Shown piece by piece: positions 31,961 to 42,091 of a DNA stretch of 64,000 nt; position 1 is the first letter of the stretch, and every line of letters begins with the position of its first letter. Position numbers and translations under genes: made by a program. The stretch is from Cetobacterium_A somerae (GTDB lineage Bacteria; Fusobacteriota; Fusobacteriia; Fusobacteriales; Fusobacteriaceae): NCBI RefSeq assembly GCF_044784365.2, contig NZ_CP173065.2, one strand, 5' to 3'. The notes beneath the pieces were generated by a model that did no database searches, was not told where the DNA came from, and saw only the letters and a program-made list of their open reading frames with translations.

Positions 31961-34826
31961 TAATTTCTCCTACTTCTGCTACTTGTAGCGTTTTTTCTAC
32001 TCTTTCAGTAAGTTCAATATATATAGCTTTAGAAAGTGGATTCTCTAATTTTAAAGTTGTTGTTATAGGTTTACTTCCCTTATAAGCTATACAATCCCCT
32101 TTTCCTATATAAATATATGGCTGAACTACACTATCACTCTCTTTACATTTTCTCACAAAAATATGAATTTTTATATCTTTCTCTTTATTTTTAACTATTC
32201 TCTCTCCTATTTCACTATCTACTCTAGTGGCATTGGGAGTTTCCCATTGAAAATGATATCTATCTAATATTTTATCTTTATACTTTATGCTCTCTTTTAT
32301 ATTCTCATCTTTATGTAAATCTATAAACACAAAATAATCCTTATCTTTTTTTAAAAGTCCACTTCCTCTAAAAGCACTATGTTTTTTATCATAATTACAT
32401 AATAGTGCAACATCTTTCATAAAATAGTTTTCATATAACTTTAAAAATGGAAAACCATAATCCTCTGTTCCAAAACTTTCTTTATATTTTAAAAGTCCAT
32501 AATCTAAAACTTCTAAAATATAATCTTTTATATCTTTATTTTTTAAAACTTCATTTAACAATTCTGTTTTCTCTATAGTTTCACCAGAAACTTTAAAAAG
32601 CTTTCCACATCTTTTCAAATCTTGTGAATCATAATAATCTCCATTTAAATATCCCATAGCATGATCTACGGTATCAAGAGTATGCTTAATATCAGATATC
32701 TCAATATATTTTCCTACTACTCCTAAAATATTACTTTTTGATAATCCTTGATTCTTTGCTATTAACTCACGAATTATTGCAAACTCATACACTCTTTTTA
32801 TAGGCAAAAATCTTTCTATCTCACGAATAACTACTCTCTCTTTTTCGTTTAATGAAAACAGATTATCCTTTACTTTAGCTAAAAAATCTAAATATGATTT
32901 TTGAAGTCTTACGTATTTATAAAAATTAGGAGCATCCTCATACTCAATAAAATCTAATGGTCTTGGAACTCTTCCCTTTAAGTAATCTTTAAACTCATCA
33001 TACTCAGCTTTTAAATACTTTAAACTATTAAAGTTTTCATTGTCTAGTTGTTTCAATATCTCTTGTTTACAAATCTCTTCCATCTTTACATGAATAGTTT
33101 TAGATAAGTTATCAAAATCCCTTTTTACAGCTATTTTTATACTCTCTTTATCATAACCTTTTCTTCCCATCAGTGCCAATGCAATTAAAAAAGCTCTAGA
33201 ATGGTTTCCTATAAAATCTATAACTGTTAAAAACTCCTTGTTTTCATAATGTCTTAGCCCTCTTCCCAACTGCTGTGTAAATATAATTGGTGAAGCTGTT
33301 GGTCTTAGCATTAAAATACTATTTATACACGGAATATCTATTCCTTCATTAAAAATATTAACTGTAAATATAACTTCCAAATCCTCTGTCTCTTTGAATT
33401 TTTTTATTATATCCTCTCTCAAATCTTTTCCATGATTTCCTGTTATAGTTGCTGCTTTTATCCCTTTTTTTAGAAACTCTTTAGTCATATATTCGCAGTG
33501 TTCAACAGAAACACAGAATCCTAGAGTTTTTCTTCTCTCTCCACTATATCCATAAAAATTCATCTTCTTTATAATAAAGTCCACTCTTTTTTCCAAATTT
33601 AATGCTTTAGTCACTGCTGGAATATCGTTTAAATCTATTCCTTCTAAGTTTACATCTGATATATCCTTGACTCCATAATAATGAAATGGTGTTACAAGCT
33701 TTCTATCTAGAGCTTCTTGTAAACGAATCTCCACAGGGACATTCATATGAAAAATTTCATATATATTTCCACCGTCACATCTTTCAGGTGTAGCTGTTAA
33801 TCCTAATAAAAACTTAGGTTTAAAATAATTTATAACCTTCTCATAACTTTTAGCAGTTGTATGATGAGCTTCATCAACTATTATATAATCAAACTCATCC
33901 TCACTAAACTCTTGGTATCTATTATTTAAACTTTGTATAGTAGCAAAAATATAATCTCTATCTATATTTTTTTTATTTCCTGTAAAAAATCCCATAGTTT
34001 TTTCAGGTAAAATATTTTTAAAAGTTTCCATAGCAGATTTTAAGATCTCTTCATTGTGAACTATAAAAAGCAACTTATTAGCTTTAAATGCCTTTACATC
34101 AAAAGCACCTAAGTATGTTTTCCCTGTTCCTGTAGCTGCAATACAAAGAGCTCTTGTCTCTCCATACATTCTAGTTGTTTCTAAGTTTTTTAAAGCTATC
34201 TCTTGCATATAATTTGGTTTTATATCTGATTCTTTATAAATTCCAAAATCATGGTCCTCTGCTGCTAAAAAATATTCATCTCTAACTTTTTTTCTTACAA
34301 CTATCTCCTCTTTTTTTACATATGAAACTATATATGGATTTACATTTTCAACACCCTTTTCCCAAAGGTAATTAAATTCATTTAAAACCCCTTTTATAAA
34401 GTCACTATTTTTTTCTGTAGTAACTGCTGTGTTCCATTCAATATTACTTTTAAGTCCACTTTTAGTAAGATTAGACGACCCAATTATAGCTTTATAACAG
34501 TTTTCATACTCAAATATATACCCCTTAGTATGAAACCCTTCCATCTTGTCACTATCAAAAAATTTAACCTCTATATTTTTAAATCTTTTTAAAAACTCTA
34601 TAGATTTTAGTTCTGTAAAATGAAGATAGTTTGTTGTTAAAATTTTACCTTTTATATTATGTTTTTCACTTTTTTTCAAAATATCTAAAATTATTTGTAC
34701 TCCTGCAAAGTTAATAAACGCCACAGAGAAATAGAAACTTTTAGCTTTTTTAAATCCATTTTCTATATATCTATATAAATTTCCATTATTTTCTAAGTTA
34801 GTATTACTTATAAATTCATATTTCAT
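31944..34826 (-). CDS. PLD nuclease-SF2 helicase-DUF3427 fusion protein
   Basis: The protein has 960 residues. An N-terminal phospholipase D-like nuclease domain has one HxK motif (H99, K101) and IGSSN (115-119). An SF2 helicase follows, with Walker A ATGTGKT (231-237), DEAH (318-321), LTATPERCDG, and QQLGRGLRHYENKEF as motif VI. The C-terminal 400 or so residues fit DUF3427. One HKD set implies dimerisation for nuclease activity, as in other single-motif PLD nucleases. The family is found in restriction-like and defence neighbourhoods. Here it is coupled only to the NUDIX gene. Role is likely DNA surveillance or phage defence, with DNA repair as the alternative. Confidence 0.87.
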   Translation of the reverse strand: MKYEFISNTNLENNGNLYRYIENGFKKAKSFYFSVAFINFAGVQIILDILKKSEKHNIKGKILTTNYLHFTELKSIEFLKRFKNIEVKFFDSDKMEGFHTKGYIFEYENCYKAIIGSSNLTKSGLKSNIEWNTAVTTEKNSDFIKGVLNEFNYLWEKGVENVNPYIVSYVKKEEIVVRKKVRDEYFLAAEDHDFGIYKESDIKPNYMQEIALKNLETTRMYGETRALCIAATGTGKTYLGAFDVKAFKANKLLFIVHNEEILKSAMETFKNILPEKTMGFFTGNKKNIDRDYIFATIQSLNNRYQEFSEDEFDYIIVDEAHHTTAKSYEKVINYFKPKFLLGLTATPERCDGGNIYEIFHMNVPVEIRLQEALDRKLVTPFHYYGVKDISDVNLEGIDLNDIPAVTKALNLEKRVDFIIKKMNFYGYSGERRKTLGFCVSVEHCEYMTKEFLKKGIKAATITGNHGKDLREDIIKKFKETEDLEVIFTVNIFNEGIDIPCINSILMLRPTASPIIFTQQLGRGLRHYENKEFLTVIDFIGNHSRAFLIALALMGRKGYDKESIKIAVKRDFDNLSKTIHVKMEEICKQEILKQLDNENFNSLKYLKAEYDEFKDYLKGRVPRPLDFIEYEDAPNFYKYVRLQKSYLDFLAKVKDNLFSLNEKERVVIREIERFLPIKRVYEFAIIRELIAKNQGLSKSNILGVVGKYIEISDIKHTLDTVDHAMGYLNGDYYDSQDLKRCGKLFKVSGETIEKTELLNEVLKNKDIKDYILEVLDYGLLKYKESFGTEDYGFPFLKLYENYFMKDVALLCNYDKKHSAFRGSGLLKKDKDYFVFIDLHKDENIKESIKYKDKILDRYHFQWETPNATRVDSEIGERIVKNKEKDIKIHIFVRKCKESDSVVQPYIYIGKGDCIAYKGSKPITTTLKLENPLSKAIYIELTERVEKTLQVAEVGEINEKNY

Positions 34827-34860
34827 ATATCCCCCATTAAAACTTATATTTTAACTTTAT

Positions 34861-34876
34861 ACTATAAAGTATACCA
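34861..34876. promoter_or_regulatory. Palindrome upstream of the helicase gene
   Basis: TATACT and AGTATA form an inverted repeat around ATAA in the region just upstream of the helicase start. On the minus strand it contains a TATACT that could be a -10, but the -35 is poor. It may be an operator. Confidence 0.35.
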
Positions 34877-34906
34877 TATTTCTAATGTAAGATTAATTGA
34901 GATTAC

Positions 34907-34943
34907 AAAAATGGAGAAACTAAAACTAGTTTCTCCATTTTTT
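34907..34943. terminator. Terminator after uxaC
   Basis: AAAATGGAGAAACTA pairs with TAGTTTCTCCATTTT-type sequence around a short loop, with T-runs both ways. It ends the uronate operon on the minus strand. Confidence 0.82.
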
Positions 34944-34945
34944 AT

Positions 34946-36349
34946 CTATTCTTTAACTATATAGTTCTCAATATTGTTATAACATATATTTTGAACCATT
35001 TTCCCCAATTTATCTACATCATTTGGAATCTCTCCATTTTCTACCCACTCCCCAAGTAGGTTACAAAGTATTCTTCTGAAATACTCATGTCTTGTGTAAG
35101 ATAGGAAACTTCTTGAATCTGTTAGCATTCCAACAAATCTTGAAAGTAATCCTAAATTAGCTAAAGCTGTCATCTGCTTTATCATTCCATCCTTTTGATC
35201 TAGGAACCACCATCCAGATCCTAATTGAATCTTTCCTGGAATTCCCCCTCCTTGGAAACATCCTATTAATGTTCCTAAAGTCTCATTTTCTCTAGGATTT
35301 AAATTATATAGTATTGTTTTTGGTAACTCATTTGTATCATCTAAAGCATCTAAAAATTTTGATAGTGAATGTACAAAAATATCATCTGCAATACAGTCGA
35401 ATCCAGTGTCTGGACCTAACTTTTTAAACATTCTAGTTGAGTTATTTCTAATAGTTCCCATATGAAGTTGCATTACCCAACCTCTTTTATTATACTCTCT
35501 TCCTAAGAACATCATAATGTTTGTTTTAAACATCTTAGCCTCTTCTGAAGTTAAAGTCCCACCTTGAACTCTTTTATTGAATATATCATCCACTTCATCC
35601 TCTTCTCCCATTACAAAAACAACAGGGTCTAAAGCGTGATCTGATATTCTACATCCAACTTCATGGAAAAAGTCTATTCTCTCTCCTAAAGCTAATTTAA
35701 ACTCAGCTAATGAATCAATCTCTTTTCCATGTAACCCTTCTAATTTTTCTAACCAAGGTAAGAAGTCATCTTTCTCTATATTGAACCCTTTATCTGGTCT
35801 AAATGCTGGGTTTACAACAACTTCAAAGTCATTCTCCTTTTTTAAAGCTATATGGTACTCTAATGAATCTAATGGATCATCCGTTGTACAAAGTGCTTTT
35901 ACATTAGCTTTTTTTATTAACTCTCTAGCTGTAAACTCATCTTTTTGTAACATCTCATTTGTCTTTTCCCAAATCTCTTCAGCTGTTTCTTTAGAAAGAA
36001 TTGTATCTATTCCAAAGAATTTTTTTAACTCTAAGTGAGTCCAGTGAAACAGTGGATTTCCGTAACACTCATCCATTGTTTCAGCCCATTTCATAAACTT
36101 CTCTTTATCCTCTTTATCTCCAGTAATATAGTCCTCAGAAACTCCATTACTTCTCATTGCTCTCCATTTGTAGTGATCTCCACCTAACCAAATCTCAGTT
36201 ATAGATCTATATTTTTTATTCTCATATATCTCTTTTGGATTTAAATGACAGTGGTAATCATAAATTGGCATATCTTTTGCATACTCATGATACAGTGTCT
36301 TTGCTATATCACTATTTAATAGAAAATCTTCACACATAAACTTTTTCAT
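34946..36349 (-). CDS. uxaC: Uronate isomerase
   Basis: The protein has 467 residues, matching the family (about 470). The metal motif is DYHCHLNP; other conserved segments are CTTDDPLDSLEYH, MQLHMGTIRNNS and FRRILCNLLGEWVENGE. It interconverts D-galacturonate with tagaturonate and D-glucuronate with fructuronate. I use the second ATG (36349): the first ATG, 15 bases upstream, lacks a ribosome site, while its own first codons (GGAGGAG) serve as the Shine-Dalgarno sequence for the second. It is the last gene of the uxaB-uxaA-TRAP-uxaC operon. Confidence 0.94.
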   Translation of the reverse strand: MKKFMCEDFLLNSDIAKTLYHEYAKDMPIYDYHCHLNPKEIYENKKYRSITEIWLGGDHYKWRAMRSNGVSEDYITGDKEDKEKFMKWAETMDECYGNPLFHWTHLELKKFFGIDTILSKETAEEIWEKTNEMLQKDEFTARELIKKANVKALCTTDDPLDSLEYHIALKKENDFEVVVNPAFRPDKGFNIEKDDFLPWLEKLEGLHGKEIDSLAEFKLALGERIDFFHEVGCRISDHALDPVVFVMGEEDEVDDIFNKRVQGGTLTSEEAKMFKTNIMMFLGREYNKRGWVMQLHMGTIRNNSTRMFKKLGPDTGFDCIADDIFVHSLSKFLDALDDTNELPKTILYNLNPRENETLGTLIGCFQGGGIPGKIQLGSGWWFLDQKDGMIKQMTALANLGLLSRFVGMLTDSRSFLSYTRHEYFRRILCNLLGEWVENGEIPNDVDKLGKMVQNICYNNIENYIVKE

Positions 36350-36372
36350 CTTTAACTCCTCCATTTTTAGTT

Positions 36373-37680
36373 TTATATTAATCCAAATACTTTAGGTAGG
36401 AATAAGCTTATTGCTGGTATATAAGTTACTAGCAGAAGTCCTATTAACATTACAATAAAGTATGGTAAAATCGTTTTTATTATCTCCTCTATTTTCAAAT
36501 CTGCAATGGCACAACCTAAGAATAGTGCATTTCCAACAGGTGGTGTACAAAGCCCTATACAAAGGTTGTAAACCATTAAGATTCCAAAATGTACTGGATG
36601 CATTCCTAAAGATGTTACCACAGGTAGGAATATTGGTGTGAATATAAGCACAGCTGGTGTCATATCCATAAATGTTCCAACAACTAATAGTAACATATTT
36701 ATGATGAGTAAAATAACATATTTATTATCTGAAATTCCAAGCAGTAGATTTGTTATATACTGAGGAATTTGAGAGTACGCCAAAGCCCAAGACATAATGC
36801 TTGAAGCTGCCATTAAAAACATGATGATTCCTGTCATCTTAATTGTTTCATCTAAAATCTTTTTTATAACTTTTGCATTTAAGTTTTTGTAGATTAAAGA
36901 TAAAACTAGTGTGTATATTACCGCAATTCCTGATCCTTCAGTAGCTGTAAATACACCTTTTATGATTCCCCCAATAACAACTATAATTAAAAGTAAACTT
37001 GGTAGTGCATCTAAAGTTGTTTTTATAACCAAAGACATCTCTGGTTTTGGTTCTACAGGGTAGTTATTCTTTTTAGCAAATATATATGCTAAAATCATAA
37101 TCCCTAATCCCATAACTATTCCTGGTAAATATCCAGCTATAAATAGAGCTCCAATAGAAGTTCCACCACTAACTAATGCAAATACTATAAGTACATTACT
37201 AGGTGGAATAAGTAGTCCTGTTGGACAAGATGTTATGTTTACTGCTGCACAGTATTTTGGATCATATCCCTCTTTTTTCTGTAGCGGGTATATTGTTCCT
37301 CCAATAGCTGCTTCTGCTGCAACTGCTGAACCAGATATAGCTCCGAATAACATATTTCCTAAAATATTTACCTGAGCTAACGATCCTGGCAATCTTCCCC
37401 CGATTAGTTTAGCAAAGTTAACTAATTTTATTGCTATACCACCATTATTCATTATATTTCCTGAAAGTATGAAAAATGGTATTGCCAATAACGCAAAGTT
37501 ATCTAGTCCAGTTATCATCTTTTGAGCTGATGCTATTATTGTCATATCAAGTGGTAGTGATAAAAGTATTGCTATAAATGATGCTAACCCTATTCCTACT
37601 GATACTTGAAGTCCTAAAATTAAAAATACAAAGAAACTTGCAAATAGTGCAATTGCTACTATTCCTATATTAACTCCCAC
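36373..37680 (-). CDS. TRAP transporter large permease (DctM), uronate operon 1
   Basis: The protein has 435 residues and about 12 helices, with PFFILSGNIMNNGGIA, GAISGSAVAAEAAIG and GLCTPPVGNALFLG, as in DctM/SiaM proteins. It starts with GTG inside TAGTG, where the stop of the small-permease gene overlaps by one base; GGGAG lies upstream. It imports a substrate held by the binding protein using an ion gradient, usually Na+. The context points to galacturonate or a related uronate. Confidence 0.92.
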   Translation of the reverse strand: MGVNIGIVAIALFASFFVFLILGLQVSVGIGLASFIAILLSLPLDMTIIASAQKMITGLDNFALLAIPFFILSGNIMNNGGIAIKLVNFAKLIGGRLPGSLAQVNILGNMLFGAISGSAVAAEAAIGGTIYPLQKKEGYDPKYCAAVNITSCPTGLLIPPSNVLIVFALVSGGTSIGALFIAGYLPGIVMGLGIMILAYIFAKKNNYPVEPKPEMSLVIKTTLDALPSLLLIIVVIGGIIKGVFTATEGSGIAVIYTLVLSLIYKNLNAKVIKKILDETIKMTGIIMFLMAASSIMSWALAYSQIPQYITNLLLGISDNKYVILLIINMLLLVVGTFMDMTPAVLIFTPIFLPVVTSLGMHPVHFGILMVYNLCIGLCTPPVGNALFLGCAIADLKIEEIIKTILPYFIVMLIGLLLVTYIPAISLFLPKVFGLI

Positions 37681-38159
37681 TATCTATCACTCCCTTTTAC
37701 TGCTAATTCATCTCCTATATAAGTTATGAAATAGAATACATTTATAACTCCAGTTATTGGAAGTATTGAATATACAACTCCCATAGGAACATATAATACT
37801 GGTGATAGTTGCTTCATTGTATTTAAAGTTAGTAGCGTTCCACCCCAAACCATAACAAATCCCATAAAAATGATGCTTAATATTGGAAGTATTATCTTTA
37901 TAATTTTTACTGTATCTACTTTTAAAAAAGTATGTAGATAATCCATTGAAAGGTGAGCTTTAGAACCAAAAGCATAAGTAGTTCCAAGCATTCCTATCCA
38001 CATTAATAAAAATCTAGCAAGTTCATCTGTAAAAATACTTGGCGAATTAAATACATATCTCGATGTTACCTGCCAAGCTACAGTTGCTACCATAACTGTT
38101 AATAGTAGCGCACTTACTATAAATATAACTCTATTTATATACCCTCTTAATCTATCCAT
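37680..38159 (-). CDS. TRAP transporter small permease (DctQ), uronate operon 1
   Basis: The protein has 159 residues and four helices. WQVTSRYVFNSPSIFTDELARFLLMWIGMLG is the characteristic DctQ helix pair. It forms the membrane complex with the large permease encoded immediately downstream. Eleven bases separate it from the binding-protein gene. Confidence 0.92.
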   Translation of the reverse strand: MDRLRGYINRVIFIVSALLLTVMVATVAWQVTSRYVFNSPSIFTDELARFLLMWIGMLGTTYAFGSKAHLSMDYLHTFLKVDTVKIIKIILPILSIIFMGFVMVWGGTLLTLNTMKQLSPVLYVPMGVVYSILPITGVINVFYFITYIGDELAVKGSDR

Positions 38160-38170
38160 TTTTTCTCCTA

Positions 38171-39148
38171 CTATTCAAAATTTCTTATTCTTTCAATATA
38201 ATCTTTAATTAATGAGTCTTTTGTAACTTCATCATAAAGAGGTTGAACTTTCTCTACGAACTCTGTTTTGTCCACTTGGAAAAACTCTACGCCCTTATCT
38301 TTTAAAGAATCCATTAACTTATCCTCTGTTTCAGACCATATCTCATTTTGATAGTCAAAAGAGTTTAACGCTGCTGTCTTTATTATAGCTTTCTCATCAT
38401 TTGATAATTTGTTCCAAGTTTTTGTATTCATAACCAATACATCTGGCGATATTGAGTGCTCATCAAATGTAAAATATGGTGCTGCTTCATAGTGTTTTGA
38501 CTCAGCATAAGAGATTAAGTTATTCTCTGCTCCATCAACTACACCTTGTTGTAGTGCTGTATAAATCTCTCCAAAACTTAACGGTGTTGGACTTCCTCCT
38601 AAAAGGTTAGTCATTCTTACCATAGTTTTACTTGTTTGTACTCTAATTTTCATTCCCTTTAAATCATTTGTATTTCTAACAGGTTTCTTTGTATAGAAGT
38701 TTCTTGTTCCTGAATTATAAAATGTTAATCCTATAAATCCTCTATCCTCTGTTGCTGCTAGAATCTCCTCACCTATTGGTGATTTTAATACTCTTAAGTT
38801 GTGATCCATATCTTTAAATAAGTATGGTAGTGGTAAAACTGAATACTCCTTTGCAAAACTCTCTAATGGTCCTGCATTAGTTTTTATAATATCAATAGCT
38901 CCTGCTTGCATTAGCTCAGTGATCTCTCTTTCTCCACCTAGCTGTCCATTTGGAAATATTAAAACCTCAATCTTTCCATCTGTTTTTTCATTTACTTCCT
39001 CTGCAAATTTAACCATTGCTAAATGCACTGGATGACTCTCTGTCAAAGCATGTGCTAACTTTATTTTCTTTGTTGATGTTTCCTCACCCTTACCACATCC
39101 TGTTAAAAACACTAGGATTAGAGTTAGAAAACCGATAATTCTTTTCAT
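38171..39148 (-). CDS. TRAP substrate-binding lipoprotein (DctP), uronate operon 1
   Basis: The protein has 325 residues from the ATG at 39148, chosen because it follows AGGGGG and begins a lipoprotein signal (ILVFLTGC). A longer reading frame upstream overlaps the end of uxaA. Features of the DctP family include GQLGGEREITELMQAGAID, the MKIRVQTSKTM strand with the carboxylate-binding Arg, and ALQQGVVDGAENN. It captures an organic acid outside the inner membrane for the permeases. A uronate is expected from the operon. Confidence 0.92.
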   Translation of the reverse strand: MKRIIGFLTLILVFLTGCGKGEETSTKKIKLAHALTESHPVHLAMVKFAEEVNEKTDGKIEVLIFPNGQLGGEREITELMQAGAIDIIKTNAGPLESFAKEYSVLPLPYLFKDMDHNLRVLKSPIGEEILAATEDRGFIGLTFYNSGTRNFYTKKPVRNTNDLKGMKIRVQTSKTMVRMTNLLGGSPTPLSFGEIYTALQQGVVDGAENNLISYAESKHYEAAPYFTFDEHSISPDVLVMNTKTWNKLSNDEKAIIKTAALNSFDYQNEIWSETEDKLMDSLKDKGVEFFQVDKTEFVEKVQPLYDEVTKDSLIKDYIERIRNFE

Positions 39149-39164
39149 TGATGCCCCCTGTTGA

Positions 39165-40655
39165 TTATAACGTAACTCCAGATTTAAAGATTGCAATCTC
39201 TTGGAATCTATTTAGTTCGTTGTTTACTTTTTTTCCATTTATTACTTCAATTATATACTCTATAAACTCCTCTAGTAGTTCATCCATTGTGATATCTTCT
39301 GATACTAATCTTCCTGCATCAAAATCTATCCATCTTCTTTTCTTATTGTATAATTCACTATTTGTAGAGATTTTTACAGTTGGAACATATCCTCCATATG
39401 GATTTCCTCTTCCAGTTGTAAATAAAACCATATGACACTTTGCTGCTGCAAGAGCTGTAGTAGCAACTGAATCATTTCCAGGAGCACTTAAAAGATTTAA
39501 ACCTTTCTCTTTTAAAACCTCTCCATACTTTAATACATCTATAACTTGTGAAACTCCAGACTTTTGAGTACATCCTAAAGATTTATCCTCTAAAGTTGTG
39601 ATTCCACCAGCTTTGTTTCCTGGAGATGGATTTTCATATATCTCTTGGTCATTTTTTATAAAATACTCCTTGAAATCATTTATCAGTGATACACACTTTT
39701 TAAAGATCTCTTCATTTTTACATCTTTTCATAAGAAGAGTCTCTGCTCCAAACATCTCTGGAACCTCAGTTAAAACTGTTGTTCCACCTTGAGCAACAAT
39801 ATAATCTGAAAACTCTCCTAACATTGGATTTGCAGTTATTCCAGAAAGTCCATCTGATCCACCACACTCTAATCCAAAGTTTATCTCACTTAAACTAGCA
39901 CGTTCTCTTTTATCTTGAAGCATCTCTTCATATAACTTTAAAAGTATATTTTTTCCAGCTTCAACTTCATCTTCAACATCTTGAGTTACTAAAAACTTAA
40001 CTCTATCTTTGTCGTACTCTCCTAAAGTTTTTTCAAATTCACCAATTTGGTTATTTTCACACCCTAGTCCTAAAACAAGTACTCCTCCAGCATTTGGATG
40101 TTTAACTGTATTTTGTAGTATCACTCTTGTATTTACATGGTCCTCTCCAAGTTGTGAGCATCCATAGTTATGAGTTAAAACATTGATATTGTCTATTTGA
40201 ATATCTCCAATCTCATTTAAAAACTCATCTTTTATCAGTTGAGCAATTCCATTTACACATCCAACTGTTGGAACAATCCATAACTCATTTCTTATTCCTA
40301 CATCTCCATTTTTTCTTTTATAAACTTCTACACTTCTTTTTTCTAAGTCTAGAACTCTATCTTGAAACTCTGGTGTGTAAGCATAGTTATTAAGTTCTTT
40401 TAAATTTGTCTTTGTGTTATGAGTATGTATCCATTCACCCTTTTTTATCTGTGTCGTTGCATGACCAATAGGCATTCCATATTTTATTACATCCTCATCT
40501 TTTTCGATGTTTCCAAGGGCAATTTTATGCCCTTTAGAAACGTCCTCTAACAATGTTAAACTATCTCCATCTAAAGTTATAGTTTCATCTTTTTTATAAT
40601 TTTTTAAAGCGATAACTACGTTATCCCTTGTGTTTATCTTTATAAACTCTTTCAT
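39165..40655 (-). CDS. uxaA: Altronate dehydratase
   Basis: The protein has 496 residues. An N-terminal SAF domain (about 1-95) is followed by the catalytic region with VPTVGCVNG, THNYGCSQLGEDH, GLECGGSDGLSGITANP and KLSLGCTQKSG-like segments containing the Fe-S/metal cysteines. It dehydrates D-altronate to 2-keto-3-deoxy-D-gluconate. ATG shares its A with the uxaB stop (TAATG). It is the second gene of the operon. Confidence 0.94.
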   Translation of the reverse strand: MKEFIKINTRDNVVIALKNYKKDETITLDGDSLTLLEDVSKGHKIALGNIEKDEDVIKYGMPIGHATTQIKKGEWIHTHNTKTNLKELNNYAYTPEFQDRVLDLEKRSVEVYKRKNGDVGIRNELWIVPTVGCVNGIAQLIKDEFLNEIGDIQIDNINVLTHNYGCSQLGEDHVNTRVILQNTVKHPNAGGVLVLGLGCENNQIGEFEKTLGEYDKDRVKFLVTQDVEDEVEAGKNILLKLYEEMLQDKRERASLSEINFGLECGGSDGLSGITANPMLGEFSDYIVAQGGTTVLTEVPEMFGAETLLMKRCKNEEIFKKCVSLINDFKEYFIKNDQEIYENPSPGNKAGGITTLEDKSLGCTQKSGVSQVIDVLKYGEVLKEKGLNLLSAPGNDSVATTALAAAKCHMVLFTTGRGNPYGGYVPTVKISTNSELYNKKRRWIDFDAGRLVSEDITMDELLEEFIEYIIEVINGKKVNNELNRFQEIAIFKSGVTL

Positions 40656-42091
40656 TACTTAACCTCTTCTAAAGCTTTTTTCACTCCATTTTTATCTATA
40701 TTTTCTAAATATTTTGCTACTAACTCAGTCATTCCCTCCACTGAATTTAAATCCATATCCCAGTGATTTTCTAATCCTAACACAGATTTTGCTATGTTTT
40801 CATAGTTGTTCTCTTTCCATAAATCTGCATACATATCTAAATGGTGTTTGTCATCTCTTAACTGAATAGCATCTCCATTTTCTCTAACACCTTTATAGAA
40901 TCTTATTAAAGCTGCTAAAGAGAATAGAAGTTTCTTAGGCAGTTTTCCTGTTCTTTTGTATGTCTCTAAAACTTGTGGAAGTATTCTAGATTTATACTTA
41001 GCCATTGAGTTTAATGAGATATCCATTAGCATATGTTTTACATATGGGTTTTTAAATCTATTAACTACAGCATCTTTAAACTCTTTTAACTCCTTCTCAT
41101 CCATATCTAAAGCTGGAATAATCTCCTCATCTATTGCTAATTCAATAAAGTTTCTAATATCATCATTTTCCATAGCTTCTCTAACTGTATCTATTCCATA
41201 TAGGTATGAAACTGGAACCATAGCTGTATGTGCTCCGTTTAATATTCCTACTTTTCTCATTTTATATGGTTTTAAATCTTCAACTATTAATATATTTAGA
41301 TTTAATCCCTCTAACTTTAACTCTTTTGTTAATATATCTTTTGGCCCTTGAATTACAAATAAATAGAAGTACTCTCCAGTTGTTATAAAGTTATCCTCAT
41401 AACCCAACTCTTTTGTTAACTCCTCTTTCTCTCCTCTTGGATACCCTGTTACAATTCTATCAACTAATGTTGAACACCAGATATTTCCATTTATTAACCA
41501 GTTTTTAAAGTCCTCTCCTAAGTTCCAAAGATCAGCATATTTTAAAACCATCTTTCTTAACTCTTCACCATTATAATCAATCAGTTCACATGGCATTAAA
41601 ATAAATCCTTTAGTCATATCTCCATTGAAAGTTACAAATCTTTCATGCATCAATCTTGTTAACTTTCCTGGGAATGTACTTTGAGGAGCATCCTCATACT
41701 TATCCTCCGCACTAAAAGCTATTCCAGCTTCAGTTGTATTAGATACAATAAATCTCATCTCTGGGTTATGAGCTAGTTGTAAATACTCTTGGAAGTTTTT
41801 ATAAATAGGTATCTCTCTATTTATAGATGAGATTATAGTATAATCTTTAACAACCTCTCCACTTTCATTTATTCCTCTAATTATTGCTGTGTATAATCCA
41901 TCTTGAGTATCTAATAGTGGTACTGCATCAAAATCAATTGGTCTTACTACCGCTACTCCAGCGTTTAAGTCTGTATTTTTATTTATTATGTCTAATTGCC
42001 AATCAAAGAAACATCTTAAAAAGTTTCCCTCTCCAAATTGAATTACTTTCTCTCCATATTTTGGTAAATTTAACTCTTCTCTAGTTAACAT
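40655..42091 (-). CDS. uxaB: Tagaturonate reductase (altronate oxidoreductase)
   Basis: The protein has 478 residues. It matches E. coli UxaB along its length as I remember it: IQFGEGNFLRCFFDWQLD, the NAD-region GVAVVRPI, LAHNPEMRFIVSNTTEAGI, STLVDRIVTGYPR and KVGILNGAHTAMVPV. It reduces D-tagaturonate to D-altronate with NADH. First gene of the operon, and divergent from a GntR regulator that likely controls it. The presence of UxaA and UxaB, and not UxuA and UxuB, makes galacturonate the main substrate. Confidence 0.94.
   Translation of the reverse strand: MLTREELNLPKYGEKVIQFGEGNFLRCFFDWQLDIINKNTDLNAGVAVVRPIDFDAVPLLDTQDGLYTAIIRGINESGEVVKDYTIISSINREIPIYKNFQEYLQLAHNPEMRFIVSNTTEAGIAFSAEDKYEDAPQSTFPGKLTRLMHERFVTFNGDMTKGFILMPCELIDYNGEELRKMVLKYADLWNLGEDFKNWLINGNIWCSTLVDRIVTGYPRGEKEELTKELGYEDNFITTGEYFYLFVIQGPKDILTKELKLEGLNLNILIVEDLKPYKMRKVGILNGAHTAMVPVSYLYGIDTVREAMENDDIRNFIELAIDEEIIPALDMDEKELKEFKDAVVNRFKNPYVKHMLMDISLNSMAKYKSRILPQVLETYKRTGKLPKKLLFSLAALIRFYKGVRENGDAIQLRDDKHHLDMYADLWKENNYENIAKSVLGLENHWDMDLNSVEGMTELVAKYLENIDKNGVKKALEEVK

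Noticed and set aside
34946..36364. UxaC start at 36364
   Set aside because: No ribosome site precedes it, and its first codons form the Shine-Dalgarno sequence for the ATG at 36349.
38171..39196. Longer DctP start at 39196
   Set aside because: It overlaps the uxaA end and destroys the lipoprotein signal; ATG at 39148 has AGGGGG and a lipobox.
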